The position numbers were made by a program, and so were the translations under genes. From Pseudomonadota bacterium (GTDB taxonomy: Bacteria > Pseudomonadota > Alphaproteobacteria > Rhizobiales > Methylopilaceae), in NCBI GenBank assembly GCA_023388965.1, contig JAEWFF010000032.1:17985-81984 (forward strand): DNA of 64,000 nt, given 5' to 3'. The notes below the pieces were generated by a model that searched no databases, was not told where the DNA came from, and saw nothing but the letters and a program-made list of their open reading frames with translations. Positions 18,376-27,183 of the stretch are shown piece by piece. Numbering within the stretch: position 1 is the stretch's first letter; every line of letters starts with the position of its first letter.

Positions 18376-19749
18376 ATGACAAAAGCCCTCATGCCCCAGA
18401 TCATTCTCGGCGCCGCTCTGGCCGGCGCGGCCTTCGGCGGAGCCGCCGCGCAGGACGCGCGCCCGTCGCCCGGCCCGGACGTACAGACATTCACGCTCGA
18501 CAACGGCATGGATGTCGTCGTGGTGCCGGATCGCCGCGCTCCGGTCGTGACGCATATGGTCTGGTATCGTGTCGGCTCGGCCGACGAGCCGCGCGGCAAG
18601 AGCGGGATTGCGCATTTTCTCGAACATCTGATGTTCAAGGGCACGAAATCGCGCCCCGCCGGTGCGTTCTCCGCCACGGTGTCGGAACTGGGCGGCAAGG
18701 AAAACGCCTTCACCTCCTACGATTACACGGCCTATTTCCAGCGCGTTCCGAAGGAAGCGCTGAAGACCATGATGGAATTCGAGGCCGACCGCATGACCAA
18801 TCTCGTCCTGACGGATGAGGTGGTTCTGCCCGAGCGCGATGTCGTGCTCGAGGAACGCCGTTCGCGCACCGATTCCGATCCCGCCGCGCAGCTTGCCGAA
18901 ACCGTGTCTGCGACCTTGTGGATGAACCATCCGTACGGACTGCCGATCATCGGCTGGAACCACGAGATCATGGGTCTCACGCGCGACGACGCCATCGCGT
19001 TCTATGAAACCTATTACACGCCGAGCAACGCGGTTCTCGTCGTCGCCGGAGACACCGATGCCGACGAGGTGAAGAAGCTCGCAAGCGAGACCTATGGCAA
19101 GGTCGCGCGCCGTGCCGATCCGCCGCCGCGCCTTCGCCCGCAGGAGCCGGAACAGGTCGCCGCGCGCCGTGTCGAACTCGCCGATCCGCGTGTGCGCCAG
19201 CCCTCCATCAGCCGCGCCTATGTCGCGCCGTCCTACACCACGGCCAAGGGCGACGAGGCCCACGCGCTCGATGTATTGTCGGTCGTGCTCGGCGGCGGCT
19301 CCACCAGCCGTCTGTACCGCGGACTTGTGGTCGAGCAGGGCATCGCCGCCGGCGCCGGCGCCTATTTTGGCGGTTCCGCGCTCGATGACAGCCGCTTCGT
19401 CGTCTATGCCTCGCCGCGTCCGGGCCATACCCTGGCCGAGATGGAAACCGCGCTCGATGCCGAGATCGCGCGCCTCATCAAGGACGGCGTCGAGCCCGGC
19501 GAACTGGAGCGCGCCAAGACGCGCCTGATCGCCGATACGGTCTACGATCTCGACAGCCAGGTCTCGCTTGCCCGTACATTCGGCTCGGCCCTGTCCACGG
19601 GCATGCAGATCAGGGATGTGCTTGATTGGCCGGAGCGCATCCGTGCCGTCACGGCCGAGGATGTCGTCGCGGCCGCGCGCGATGTGCTTCTTCTGCGCCA
19701 GTCCGTCACCGGCCTTCTCGAATCCGCACCGGATGGGGATCGCACTTGA
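18376..19749 (+). CDS. M16 family zinc metallopeptidase, exported, catalytically complete
   Basis: Pitrilysin-family peptidase of 457 residues with a signal peptide (IILGAALAGAAFGGAAA), hence periplasmic. The inverted zinc motif HFLEH sits at residues 80-84 and the third ligand Glu about 76 residues later (ERDVVLEERRSR). The second half has the R/Y-type region GGGSTSRLYRGLVVEQGI. It overlaps the next M16 gene by four bases (TTGA). The pair is likely an active/inactive heterodimer of the kind known for bacterial M16B proteases. Confidence 0.92.
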   Translation: MTKALMPQIILGAALAGAAFGGAAAQDARPSPGPDVQTFTLDNGMDVVVVPDRRAPVVTHMVWYRVGSADEPRGKSGIAHFLEHLMFKGTKSRPAGAFSATVSELGGKENAFTSYDYTAYFQRVPKEALKTMMEFEADRMTNLVLTDEVVLPERDVVLEERRSRTDSDPAAQLAETVSATLWMNHPYGLPIIGWNHEIMGLTRDDAIAFYETYYTPSNAVLVVAGDTDADEVKKLASETYGKVARRADPPPRLRPQEPEQVAARRVELADPRVRQPSISRAYVAPSYTTAKGDEAHALDVLSVVLGGGSTSRLYRGLVVEQGIAAGAGAYFGGSALDDSRFVVYASPRPGHTLAEMETALDAEIARLIKDGVEPGELERAKTRLIADTVYDLDSQVSLARTFGSALSTGMQIRDVLDWPERIRAVTAEDVVAAARDVLLLRQSVTGLLESAPDGDRT

Positions 19750-21122
19750 TTCCGCGCGCTCTAGCCGCCATAGCCATTAGCTTCATGATCGCAACAACGG
19801 CCGATGCGGCCGCCAAAATCCAGCGTGTCACCTCGCCCGGCGGCATCACCGCCTGGCTGGTCGAGGAACACACCGTCCCCCTGATTTCGGTCGAGTTCGC
19901 CTTTCGCGGCGGCTCCTCGCAGGAGGAGGCGGCGAAAAGCGGCACGGCGAATCTCCTGTCCGGTCTGCTCGACGAAGGCGCGGGCGATCTCGACGCCCAG
20001 GCGTTTCAGGAGCGGCTGGAAACCAGCGCCGTCGAACTGCGTTTCGATGCCTCGCGCGACAGTTTCGACGGCAGCCTGAAAACGCTTGTCGATAAAAGCG
20101 ATGAAGCGTTCGAGCTTCTGCGCCTTGCGGTCAACGAGGCGCGGCTCGATGACGAGCCCATCGAGCGCATCCGCGCGCAGATTCTGGCGCGCATCCGCCG
20201 CAATTCCACCGATCCCGGCAATGTCGCCGTCGAGAACTGGCTCGAAGCCGCGTTTCCGGACCATCCGTATGGACGCCGCGGAATCGGCACCGAAGAGACG
20301 GTCGCCGCCATTACGCGCGACGATCTCGTGCGTTTCCGCGAACGCAATTTTGCGAGATCCAATCTGGTCGTCGCCGTGGTCGGCGCCATCGACGCCGCCA
20401 CTCTGGCGCCCGCGCTCGATGAGATTTTCGGCGCGCTTCCCGCCGAGGCCACGCTCGATCCGGTGGCCGATATCATGCCGGGCAGTATCGGCGAGACGAA
20501 AACCGTCGATATGGACATTCCGCAGACGACGATCATGTTCGGCCGCGGCGGCATGATGCGCGACGATCCCGATTACATTCCTGCCGTTGTGATGAATCAC
20601 ATCCTTGGCGGCGGCACGTTCACCTCGCGCCTGTTCAACGAAGTGCGCGAAAAGCGCGGCCTTGCCTATTCGGTCTATTCCTATCTCGATCCGATGGAGC
20701 ATTCCGGCGTGGTCGGGGGCGGCGTCGCGACCAAGAACGAGCGCGCGGCCGAAGCCATGCAGATCATCGAGGACGAGTTCGCGCGTTTCGCGAAGGACGG
20801 CCCGACCGATGACGAACTGGAGAAGGCCAAAAAATACCTGACCGGCTCCTATGCGCTGAATTTCGACTCCTCGGTCAAAGTGGCGCGCGGCCTCAAGCAG
20901 ATCCAGCTTGCGCGCCTGCCGATCGATTACATCGACACGCGCAATTCTCTGGTCGAGGCGGTCACGGTCGAGGACGTGAAGCGGGTGGCCACACGCCTGC
21001 TCGGCGATGGCGATCTTCTCGTCACCGCGGTCGGCAAGCCGCAGGGTTTCCGCGGCGGTCCCGTGTCCGTGCCTGCGTCCGAAGAGAAAATCCCGGCCGT
21101 ACCGGAGACGCGCCCGCACTGA
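19746..21122 (+). CDS. M16 family protein lacking the zinc motif, exported
   Basis: A 458-residue relative of the preceding gene. The position of HxxEH reads TANLLSGLLDEGAGD, so the zinc ligands are gone and it is probably the non-catalytic subunit. The R/Y region that completes the active site of the partner is kept (GGGTFTSRLFNEVREKRGLAYS). TTG 19746 is the start: it overlaps the upstream stop, GGGG lies seven bases before it, and it opens directly into a signal peptide (PRALAAIAISFMIATTADAA). Confidence 0.9.
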   Translation: MIPRALAAIAISFMIATTADAAAKIQRVTSPGGITAWLVEEHTVPLISVEFAFRGGSSQEEAAKSGTANLLSGLLDEGAGDLDAQAFQERLETSAVELRFDASRDSFDGSLKTLVDKSDEAFELLRLAVNEARLDDEPIERIRAQILARIRRNSTDPGNVAVENWLEAAFPDHPYGRRGIGTEETVAAITRDDLVRFRERNFARSNLVVAVVGAIDAATLAPALDEIFGALPAEATLDPVADIMPGSIGETKTVDMDIPQTTIMFGRGGMMRDDPDYIPAVVMNHILGGGTFTSRLFNEVREKRGLAYSVYSYLDPMEHSGVVGGGVATKNERAAEAMQIIEDEFARFAKDGPTDDELEKAKKYLTGSYALNFDSSVKVARGLKQIQLARLPIDYIDTRNSLVEAVTVEDVKRVATRLLGDGDLLVTAVGKPQGFRGGPVSVPASEEKIPAVPETRPH

Positions 21123-21197
21123 CGGCTCGCCTCCGGCACGGCTCCTGCATTAGGCTTCGCTCAGACGGAGGCTTCACGCAGATTGTCCGGAGTGCCC

Positions 21198-22514
21198 ATG
21201 CCGTTTTCCCAGAATATCGACCGCGCCCTCGTTTCCTGGATCGGGGAGGGGGGCATTTCCGATGCCGAGTTCAACGCCGAACTCGACAGGACGGAGGCGG
21301 CGCTCGATTGGTTGCGCACCGCCTATAAGGACGGCTCGCTGCCGATCCTGAACATGCCGGAAACGGTGGACGATCTCCCGCCGGTCGAGGCGACGGCGGA
21401 CAAGCTGCTCGATGGCGCGAGCGATGTGGTGTTCATGGGTACCGGCGGTTCGGCGCTCGGCGCGCAGGCGCTGCTCCAGCTTGCCGATTACAATGTGCCG
21501 GGCCTCGGCCTGTTCCGGCCCGGGCCGCGTCTGCATTTTCTCGACAATCTCGATCCCGTCACGCTCGATGCGCTGCTGAAAGTATTGCCGCTTTCGACAA
21601 CGCGCTTCGTCGCGGTCTCGAAATCCGGCGGCACGGGTGAAACGCTCGTGCAGACGATGAGCGCGATCGAGGCGCTGGAAGGGGCGGGGCTCGGCAACGA
21701 GATCGGCCGGCGCATTTTCGGCCTGTCGGAACCGCAAGCGGGCGGCAAGACGAACGCTTTGCGCGCTTTGCTCGCGCCCTATGGCTCGCCCTTCCTCGAA
21801 CATCACACCGGCGTCGGCGGCCGTTTTTCGGTATTGACGAATGTCGGCCTCCTGCCGGCCAAGGTCGCGGACCTCGACATCCGCGCCATCCGCGCCGGCG
21901 CGACCGCTGCGCTGAAACCCGTGCTCGATGGCGCGAAGCCGGAGGATGTACCGTCCGCCGCAGGCGCCGCTTTGTCGTTCGCCGCGGCGAAAGCCGGCAA
22001 GAACGTCACGGTCATGATGGCCTATGCTGACCGGCTCGAACGCACCACCGCCTGGTGGGTGCAGCTCTGGTCGGAGAGTCTCGGCAAGGACGGGCGCGGC
22101 ACGACGCCCATGCGCGCGCTCGGTCCGGTCGACCAGCATTCGCAGCTTCAGCTCCATCTCGGTGGGCCGAAGGACAAACTGTTCACGGTCGTCACGGTGG
22201 ATTTCGCCGGTAAGGGCCCAAAACTCGACGCCGCTCTGGCCGAGCGCGCGGGCGAGCCGGTGTTTGCGGGCCGCACTGTCGGCGATCTTGTCGCCGCTCA
22301 GGGCCGCGCGACGGCCGACACGCTCGCGCGCAATGGCCGCGCCGTACGCACGATCCATCTCGGCGCGCTTGATGAGCACGCGCTCGGCGAATTCCTGATG
22401 CATTTCATGCTGGAGACGATGATCACCTCGAAACTTTTCGGCGTCGATGCGTTCGATCAGCCGGCCGTCGAGGAAGGCAAGGTGCTCGCCAAGAAATATC
22501 TCGGCGAGTCCTGA
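21198..22514 (+). CDS. pgi: Glucose-6-phosphate isomerase (short form)
   Basis: Interconverts glucose 6-phosphate and fructose 6-phosphate. The 438-residue protein belongs to the short bacterial form, not the ~550-residue E. coli type. Substrate-binding SIS blocks are clear: VVFMGTGGSALGAQAL, VSKSGGTGETL, VGGRFSVLTNVGLLPA and GTTPMRALGPVDQHSQLQLH. ATG 21198 is chosen because GGAG lies five bases before it. It converges on the next gene with no spacer: its stop codon ends where the other stop codon begins. Confidence 0.92.
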   Translation: MPFSQNIDRALVSWIGEGGISDAEFNAELDRTEAALDWLRTAYKDGSLPILNMPETVDDLPPVEATADKLLDGASDVVFMGTGGSALGAQALLQLADYNVPGLGLFRPGPRLHFLDNLDPVTLDALLKVLPLSTTRFVAVSKSGGTGETLVQTMSAIEALEGAGLGNEIGRRIFGLSEPQAGGKTNALRALLAPYGSPFLEHHTGVGGRFSVLTNVGLLPAKVADLDIRAIRAGATAALKPVLDGAKPEDVPSAAGAALSFAAAKAGKNVTVMMAYADRLERTTAWWVQLWSESLGKDGRGTTPMRALGPVDQHSQLQLHLGGPKDKLFTVVTVDFAGKGPKLDAALAERAGEPVFAGRTVGDLVAAQGRATADTLARNGRAVRTIHLGALDEHALGEFLMHFMLETMITSKLFGVDAFDQPAVEEGKVLAKKYLGES

Positions 22515-22790
22515 TTACTCCGCCGCCTGCAGGACGGTCTCGCGCTGTTCGGCGGTGCGCTTTTTGGTGTCGCGGGCCGCAGCGCCGCTCTTCTCGCCGT
22601 AGAATAGCGCGGACGACTGGCCGGCATCGTCGAGCGAGCGCACGCGCACGCAGATTTCCTCGTCGCTGCCGGCGCTGCGCAGCCTGATGCCGCAGATCTG
22701 CTCGGCCGCGGCGCGGGCATTGGCGGCTTCGACCGTCTTCCAGACGCCGTTGGCCTTGGACGACATGTCCCAGACAATGAATGTTCCCAT
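22515..22790 (-). CDS. Hypothetical protein, 91 residues
   Basis: I do not recognise a named family. The protein (start MGTFIVWDMSSKANGVW, ATG 22790) looks like a small soluble domain with a basic, Ala/Glu-rich tail. The middle contains AAAEQICGIRLRSAGSDEEI and VRVRSLDDAGQSSALFYGE. A much longer frame on this strand runs through mutL but is an antisense shadow; the mutL-free part with a proper start is this gene. It converges with pgi at zero distance and is divergent from mutL. Confidence 0.65.
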   Translation of the reverse strand: MGTFIVWDMSSKANGVWKTVEAANARAAAEQICGIRLRSAGSDEEICVRVRSLDDAGQSSALFYGEKSGAAARDTKKRTAEQRETVLQAAE

Positions 22791-22979
22791 GGTTTTACTC
22801 ACACTGTGCCGGATCCCGCCTCTAGAACGAGCGGCGGAGAAAAGCCAGTTATTCCTATGTCCTAGGGTTAAAGTCAGATTTGACGGATTCGAGGCGTAAA
22901 TTGGGCGGAAAGGCGGAATGGAAAATCCCGGCTCGCGGGCCTTGATCCCGCTCCGCACCCCCGCAATCCTTGGCGAATC

Positions 22980-24746
22980 ATGACCATTCGCCGCCTGCCC
23001 GAAACCCTGGCCAACCGCATCGCCGCCGGCGAAGTGGTCGAGCGGCCGGCGAGCGTCGTTAAGGAACTTGTCGAAAATGCCTTGGATGCCGGGGCGACCC
23101 GCGTCGAGATCGCAATCGCCGCCGGCGGGCGCGATCTGATCCGCGTCACCGACAATGGCCGGGGCATGGGCCCGGACGATCTTCTTCTGGCGGTGGAGCG
23201 CCACGCGACCTCGAAACTGCCCTCGGACGATCTGCTCGACATCAGATTCCTTGGCTTTCGCGGAGAGGCTTTGCCCTCGATCGGCTCGGTCGCGCGCCTC
23301 GTCCTGACCTCGCGCCGGGCGGCGGATGCCCATGCCTCGTCGCTGACGGTCGAGAACGGGCGGGTCGGCGAGCCCGCGCCCGCCGCCCATCCGCCCGGCA
23401 CGGCGGTCGCCGTCGAGGGGCTGTTTTCCGCCTTTCCGGCCCGGCTCAAATTCCTCAAATCCGAGCGCGCCGAGAACGAGGCGGTGGCCGAGACCCTGCG
23501 CCGCATCGCCGCCGCGCGGCCGCCGATCGATTTCGTCGTGTCGCTCGACGGGCGGACGGTGCGCTATCCGGCGCAAAGCCCCGGTATGGACGGGCTGCGC
23601 GCGCGTCTTTCCGATGTGCTCGGGCGCGAGTTCGGCGAGAACGCCGTTGCGATATCGGCCGAGCGCGAGGGCTTCCGCCTGACGGGCTTTGCCGGCGTGC
23701 CGACCTATAACCGCGCCACCGCCGCCCAGCAGCTTCTGTTCGTCAACGACCGTCCGGTGAAGGATCGCCTTCTGATCGGCGCTTTGCGCGCGGCCTATTC
23801 CGATCTCGTGCCGCGCGACCGCCATCCGGTCGTTGCGCTGTTCGTGGAGGCCGATCCGCGCGAGGTCGACGTCAATGTCCATCCGGCCAAGGCGGAAGTC
23901 CGGTTCCGCGATGCCGGGCTTGTACGGGCATTGATCGTCTCGGCGCTGCGCTCCGCGCTCGGCGCGCCGGGACCGCGTGTGGCGACGACCTGCGCGGCGT
24001 TTGCGACGTCCGCGTTTCGTGCGCCAGCGCCGTCCATGCCGCGCGGGCTCTATCCGGTCCACGGCGGGCTTGCGTTGCAGCCCGGTTTCGCCGAGGAGCA
24101 GGCGGCGTTCGATCTGCCGCGTTCGGCCGATATGCGGGCTGATGAAACCGAAACCGCGCCCGATACCGCCGCCTATCCGCTCGGCGCCGCCAAGGCGCAG
24201 GTGCACGATACCTACATCATCGCGCAGAACGAGAGCGGGCTCGTCCTCGTCGATATGCACGCCGCTCATGAACGGCTCGTCTTCGAACGCCTGAAGCGCG
24301 AGCGGGGCTGCGCCCCGGCCCAGGTTCTGCTCGTGCCCGAAGTGGTCGATCTCGCGCCCGCCGATGCCTCGCGCGTGCTCAGTGCCGCCGACGAATTGAT
24401 GCAGTACGGACTGCATGTCGAGCCGTTCGGCGACGGCGCGGTTCTGGTGCGTGAGACGCCCTCCCAACTCGGCGATTTCGACGTCAGGGGCCTCGTCGCC
24501 GACATCGCCGATGCGCTGGCCGAATGGGGCTCGGCGCTGCCGGTGGCCGAGCGGCTCGACCGGCTGGCTTCGACCTTTGCCTGTCATCATTCGATCCGCG
24601 CCGGGCGGCGGCTCAAGCCCGAGGAAATGAACGCGCTGCTCCGCGACATCGAGAACGAGCCGGCCGCGGCGCAATGCAATCACGGGCGGCCGACCTTCGT
24701 CACCTTGTCGCGTACGGATCTCGAAAAGCTGTTCCAGAGGCGCTGA
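22980..24746 (+). CDS. mutL: DNA mismatch repair protein MutL
   Basis: Links MutS mismatch recognition to strand incision. The 588-residue protein has the GHKL ATPase motifs ELVENALDAGAT, TDNGRGMGPDDL and GFRGEALPSIGSV, a middle domain, a low-complexity linker (~345-395) and the C-terminal dimerisation domain. It also carries the metal-binding endonuclease motif as DMHAAHERLVFE, plus ACHHSIRAG and CNHGRP. It is therefore the nicking type, expected where MutH is absent. The start is ATG 22980. Confidence 0.95.
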   Translation: MTIRRLPETLANRIAAGEVVERPASVVKELVENALDAGATRVEIAIAAGGRDLIRVTDNGRGMGPDDLLLAVERHATSKLPSDDLLDIRFLGFRGEALPSIGSVARLVLTSRRAADAHASSLTVENGRVGEPAPAAHPPGTAVAVEGLFSAFPARLKFLKSERAENEAVAETLRRIAAARPPIDFVVSLDGRTVRYPAQSPGMDGLRARLSDVLGREFGENAVAISAEREGFRLTGFAGVPTYNRATAAQQLLFVNDRPVKDRLLIGALRAAYSDLVPRDRHPVVALFVEADPREVDVNVHPAKAEVRFRDAGLVRALIVSALRSALGAPGPRVATTCAAFATSAFRAPAPSMPRGLYPVHGGLALQPGFAEEQAAFDLPRSADMRADETETAPDTAAYPLGAAKAQVHDTYIIAQNESGLVLVDMHAAHERLVFERLKRERGCAPAQVLLVPEVVDLAPADASRVLSAADELMQYGLHVEPFGDGAVLVRETPSQLGDFDVRGLVADIADALAEWGSALPVAERLDRLASTFACHHSIRAGRRLKPEEMNALLRDIENEPAAAQCNHGRPTFVTLSRTDLEKLFQRR

Positions 24747-24747
24747 G

Positions 24748-24822
24748 ATGAGCCGCCATCTTTCCGAATTGGAAACCATGCTGCCGCATCATCTCGAACG
24801 CAGCAGCGGAAACGGCGGATAG
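24748..24822 (+). CDS. Possible small protein of 24 residues after mutL
   Basis: ATG 24748 lies one base after the mutL stop and opens 24 codons ending in TAG (start MSRHLSELETMLPHH, end ERSSGNGG). AGAGG sits seven bases upstream, inside the end of mutL. It would end five bases before the kinase gene. Nothing identifies a function. It could be a coupling ORF that carries ribosomes to the next gene, or chance. Confidence 0.3.
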   Translation: MSRHLSELETMLPHHLERSSGNGG

Positions 24823-24826
24823 ACGG

Positions 24827-25852
24827 ATGGCAGAAGCGGCATCTCTTCCACATCAGACGCCGGCCGATTGGCTGCTCGATCTCGATCCCGCGCCGCTCGA
24901 AACCTTCCTCACGCGCACCATGCCGGGCTTTCGTCCGCCGGTGAGCCTTCACCCGGCAAAGCCCGAATCCACCGGCACCTTCGTCATCTCGACGCCCGAC
25001 AACCGCTATGTCATGCGGCGTGCGGCGCCCGGCGATGCGGAGGCGCTGGAGCGCGAATTCCGCATTCTCGCGGCGCTCTCGCAGCGTAATTTCCCGGTGC
25101 CGCGCCCGCTGATCTATTGCGACAACGAAAGGCTTGCCGGCGCGGCCTTCTTCGTCATGGAATTCGTCGAGGGCCGTAACTACAGCGATCCCATCATGCC
25201 GGGCGCCAGCGTGGCCTATCGGTCCAAGGCCTATGAATCGCTGAACGCCGTCCTCGCCCAGCTTCACAATTTCGATCCGCGCGCGGTCGGCATTGCCTCG
25301 CTCGGCAATGGTCGCGGCTATGTCGCCGACCAGATCGAGAAATGCGCGCGGCATTATTCCAGCGTCAAGACGGAGGACATCCCCGAGATCGAAAAGCTGA
25401 TCGCGTGGCTGCCCAAACATCTGCCGGCTGACCGGCCGCCGCGGCTCATCCACGGCGATTTCCGTATCGACAATATCGTCTTCCACCCGAGCGAGCCGCA
25501 GGTCGTCGCCGTGCTCAACTGGCGCCATTCCGGGCTCGGCGATCCGGTCGCGGATGCGGTCTTTCATTTCATGGCGTGGATTCTTCTGTCGTCCGGCAAT
25601 GGCGGCAATATCTCGGAAGCCGATATGTCGGAGCTCGGCATTCCCCAGCTCGAAGTCTATGCCGCGACCTATGCGCACCGGGCCGGGCTGAGAACGATCC
25701 CGAATTTTGAAACCTATTTCGCGTATAATCTGTTCCGCATGGCGATCATGCAGGGTATGGCTGCCAAGGCCGGGCGCGCGAAGGCCGGCATGAATGTGCG
25801 GCCGCTCGCCGCCATGGCCTGGGCATTCGCCCGGCGTGCGGGAGCCGAGTAA
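24827..25852 (+). CDS. Phosphotransferase (APH/ACAD10-11-like kinase fold) with altered metal-site Asp
   Basis: 341-residue protein of the aminoglycoside phosphotransferase superfamily, closest in layout to the kinase domain of ACAD10/11-type proteins. Seen are FVISTPDNRYVMRRAAPGDA, VPRPLIYCDNERLAGAAFFV, the catalytic loop HGDFRIDNIVFHP and then VVAVLNWRHSGLGDPVAD. In most relatives the last block reads LDW; here the metal-binding Asp is Asn (AAC). It may be a pseudokinase or an altered enzyme. It lies between mutL and a patatin gene, with 11 bases to the latter. Confidence 0.82.
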   Translation: MAEAASLPHQTPADWLLDLDPAPLETFLTRTMPGFRPPVSLHPAKPESTGTFVISTPDNRYVMRRAAPGDAEALEREFRILAALSQRNFPVPRPLIYCDNERLAGAAFFVMEFVEGRNYSDPIMPGASVAYRSKAYESLNAVLAQLHNFDPRAVGIASLGNGRGYVADQIEKCARHYSSVKTEDIPEIEKLIAWLPKHLPADRPPRLIHGDFRIDNIVFHPSEPQVVAVLNWRHSGLGDPVADAVFHFMAWILLSSGNGGNISEADMSELGIPQLEVYAATYAHRAGLRTIPNFETYFAYNLFRMAIMQGMAAKAGRAKAGMNVRPLAAMAWAFARRAGAE

Positions 25853-25863
25853 CGGAGAAGTAT

Positions 25864-26706
25864 GTGCCGCCACAATCTGGTCCGCGTATCGGTCTTGCGC
25901 TTGGCGGCGGCGGTGCGCGCGGGCTTTCCCATATCCTCATTCTCGAATGTCTGGACGATCTGGGTGTGCGGCCGAGCTGCATCGCCGGAACCTCGATCGG
26001 AGCGGTAGTCGGCTGGGCCTATGCGTCGGGCCTGCGCGGCGCGGATCTGCGCAAATACACGCTCGGGCGTCTGAAGGATCGGCGCAAGATCGTCGGCCGC
26101 CTGTTCGAGGCGCGCGTCGGCCGCTTTACCCGTTTGATGTCGGGCGGCGGCAATCCCATGCTGATCGATGCGGAGGTTCTGCTGCCGCTGCTGATGCCGG
26201 AAGGCGTGGCGATGCATTTCGAGACGCTCGAAATCCCGTTTTCGGTCGTCGCCACCGATTTTCATGGCCGCGCCCAGGCGGTGTTCCGCTCGGGGCCCGT
26301 GCAGCCGGCGGTCGCCGGGTCGGCCGCAATTCCCGGCCTCATCCGCCCGGTCCTGCATGAGGGGCGCGTGCTGATCGACGGCGGCGCGATCAATCCGCTG
26401 CCCTTCGACGTTATCGAGCAGGAGTGCGATGTCGTCGTCGCCGTCGATGTCATCGGCGGATTGACCGTACCGACAAAGCCGGTTCCCGATCCGTGGGAGA
26501 CGATGTTCGGCTCGCTCCAGATATTGCAGAGCACGATCGCGCAGTCGAAGATCGCGCGCCGCCCGCCCGATATATTGATACGCCCGCCCGTCGGCGGCTA
26601 TCGCGTGCTCGATTTCTTCAAGGCCTCGGCCATCTTCAAGGCGGGCGAGGGTTGCAAGGACGAGCTGAAGCGCGCGCTCGACAAGGAGCTCAGCGCTTCG
26701 GACTGA
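25864..26706 (+). CDS. Patatin-like phospholipase
   Basis: Serine-Asp dyad lipid hydrolase of the RssA/patatin type, 280 residues, cytoplasmic or membrane-peripheral. Seen are the oxyanion hole GLALGGGGARGLSH, the nucleophile elbow GTSIGA, and the dyad Asp in LIDGGAINPLPFDV. GTG 25864 is the start, with GGAG at 25854-25857. The last 17 bases overlap the end of the convergent tadA gene. It probably forms a unit with the preceding kinase-like gene. Confidence 0.9.
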   Translation: MPPQSGPRIGLALGGGGARGLSHILILECLDDLGVRPSCIAGTSIGAVVGWAYASGLRGADLRKYTLGRLKDRRKIVGRLFEARVGRFTRLMSGGGNPMLIDAEVLLPLLMPEGVAMHFETLEIPFSVVATDFHGRAQAVFRSGPVQPAVAGSAAIPGLIRPVLHEGRVLIDGGAINPLPFDVIEQECDVVVAVDVIGGLTVPTKPVPDPWETMFGSLQILQSTIAQSKIARRPPDILIRPPVGGYRVLDFFKASAIFKAGEGCKDELKRALDKELSASD

Positions 26707-27136
26707 AGAACTCGCGCAGCAGACCTGCCGCCTCGGTCTCGGCGAAGCCGCCATAGACGTCGGGCCGGTGGTGGCAGATCGGCAGTTCGTAAAGACGCGG
26801 GCCGGAAACGACCGCGCCTCCCTTGGGGTCTTCGGCGCCGAAATAGAGGCGGCGGATACGCGCGAACGAGATCGCCGCCGCGCACATCGGGCAGGGCTCG
26901 AGGGTCACCCAAAGATCGCAGCCCGTCAGCCGCTCCGATTGAAGTTTCGCGCCCGCCTCGCGGATGGCGAGGATTTCGGCATGCGCGCTCGGATCGTTCA
27001 GTTCGCGTGTGCGGTTGCCGGCCGCGGCCAGAATCGCGCCGTCCTTCACCACAACCGCACCGATGGGAACCTCGCCGCGCGCCGCCGCCGCACGGGCCTC
27101 GTCAAGCGCGCGTGCCATGAAGTCGCGTTCGGTCAT
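26690..27136 (-). CDS. tadA: tRNA(adenine34) deaminase / nucleoside deaminase
   Basis: Converts A34 to inosine in the anticodon of tRNA-Arg. The 148-residue zinc deaminase has the HAE motif in DPSAHAEILAIREA and the PCxxC motif in VTLEPCPMCAAAISFARI. FGAEDPKGGAVVSG and a C-terminal helix ending LLREFFSPKR are typical of TadA. ATG 27136 is chosen over an in-frame codon at 27169. It is divergent from rluB (47 bases) and its 3' end overlaps the patatin gene. Confidence 0.9.
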   Translation of the reverse strand: MTERDFMARALDEARAAAARGEVPIGAVVVKDGAILAAAGNRTRELNDPSAHAEILAIREAGAKLQSERLTGCDLWVTLEPCPMCAAAISFARIRRLYFGAEDPKGGAVVSGPRLYELPICHHRPDVYGGFAETEAAGLLREFFSPKR

Positions 27137-27183
27137 CAAGCTTTCCCTTCGCGCCCGGGCCGCCGGCATGGTAGGCGAGCGCC

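Noticed and set aside
22791..24779. Very long minus-strand frame running through mutL
   Set aside because: Only its last 91 codons have an independent start and lie outside mutL; the rest mirrors mutL codons.
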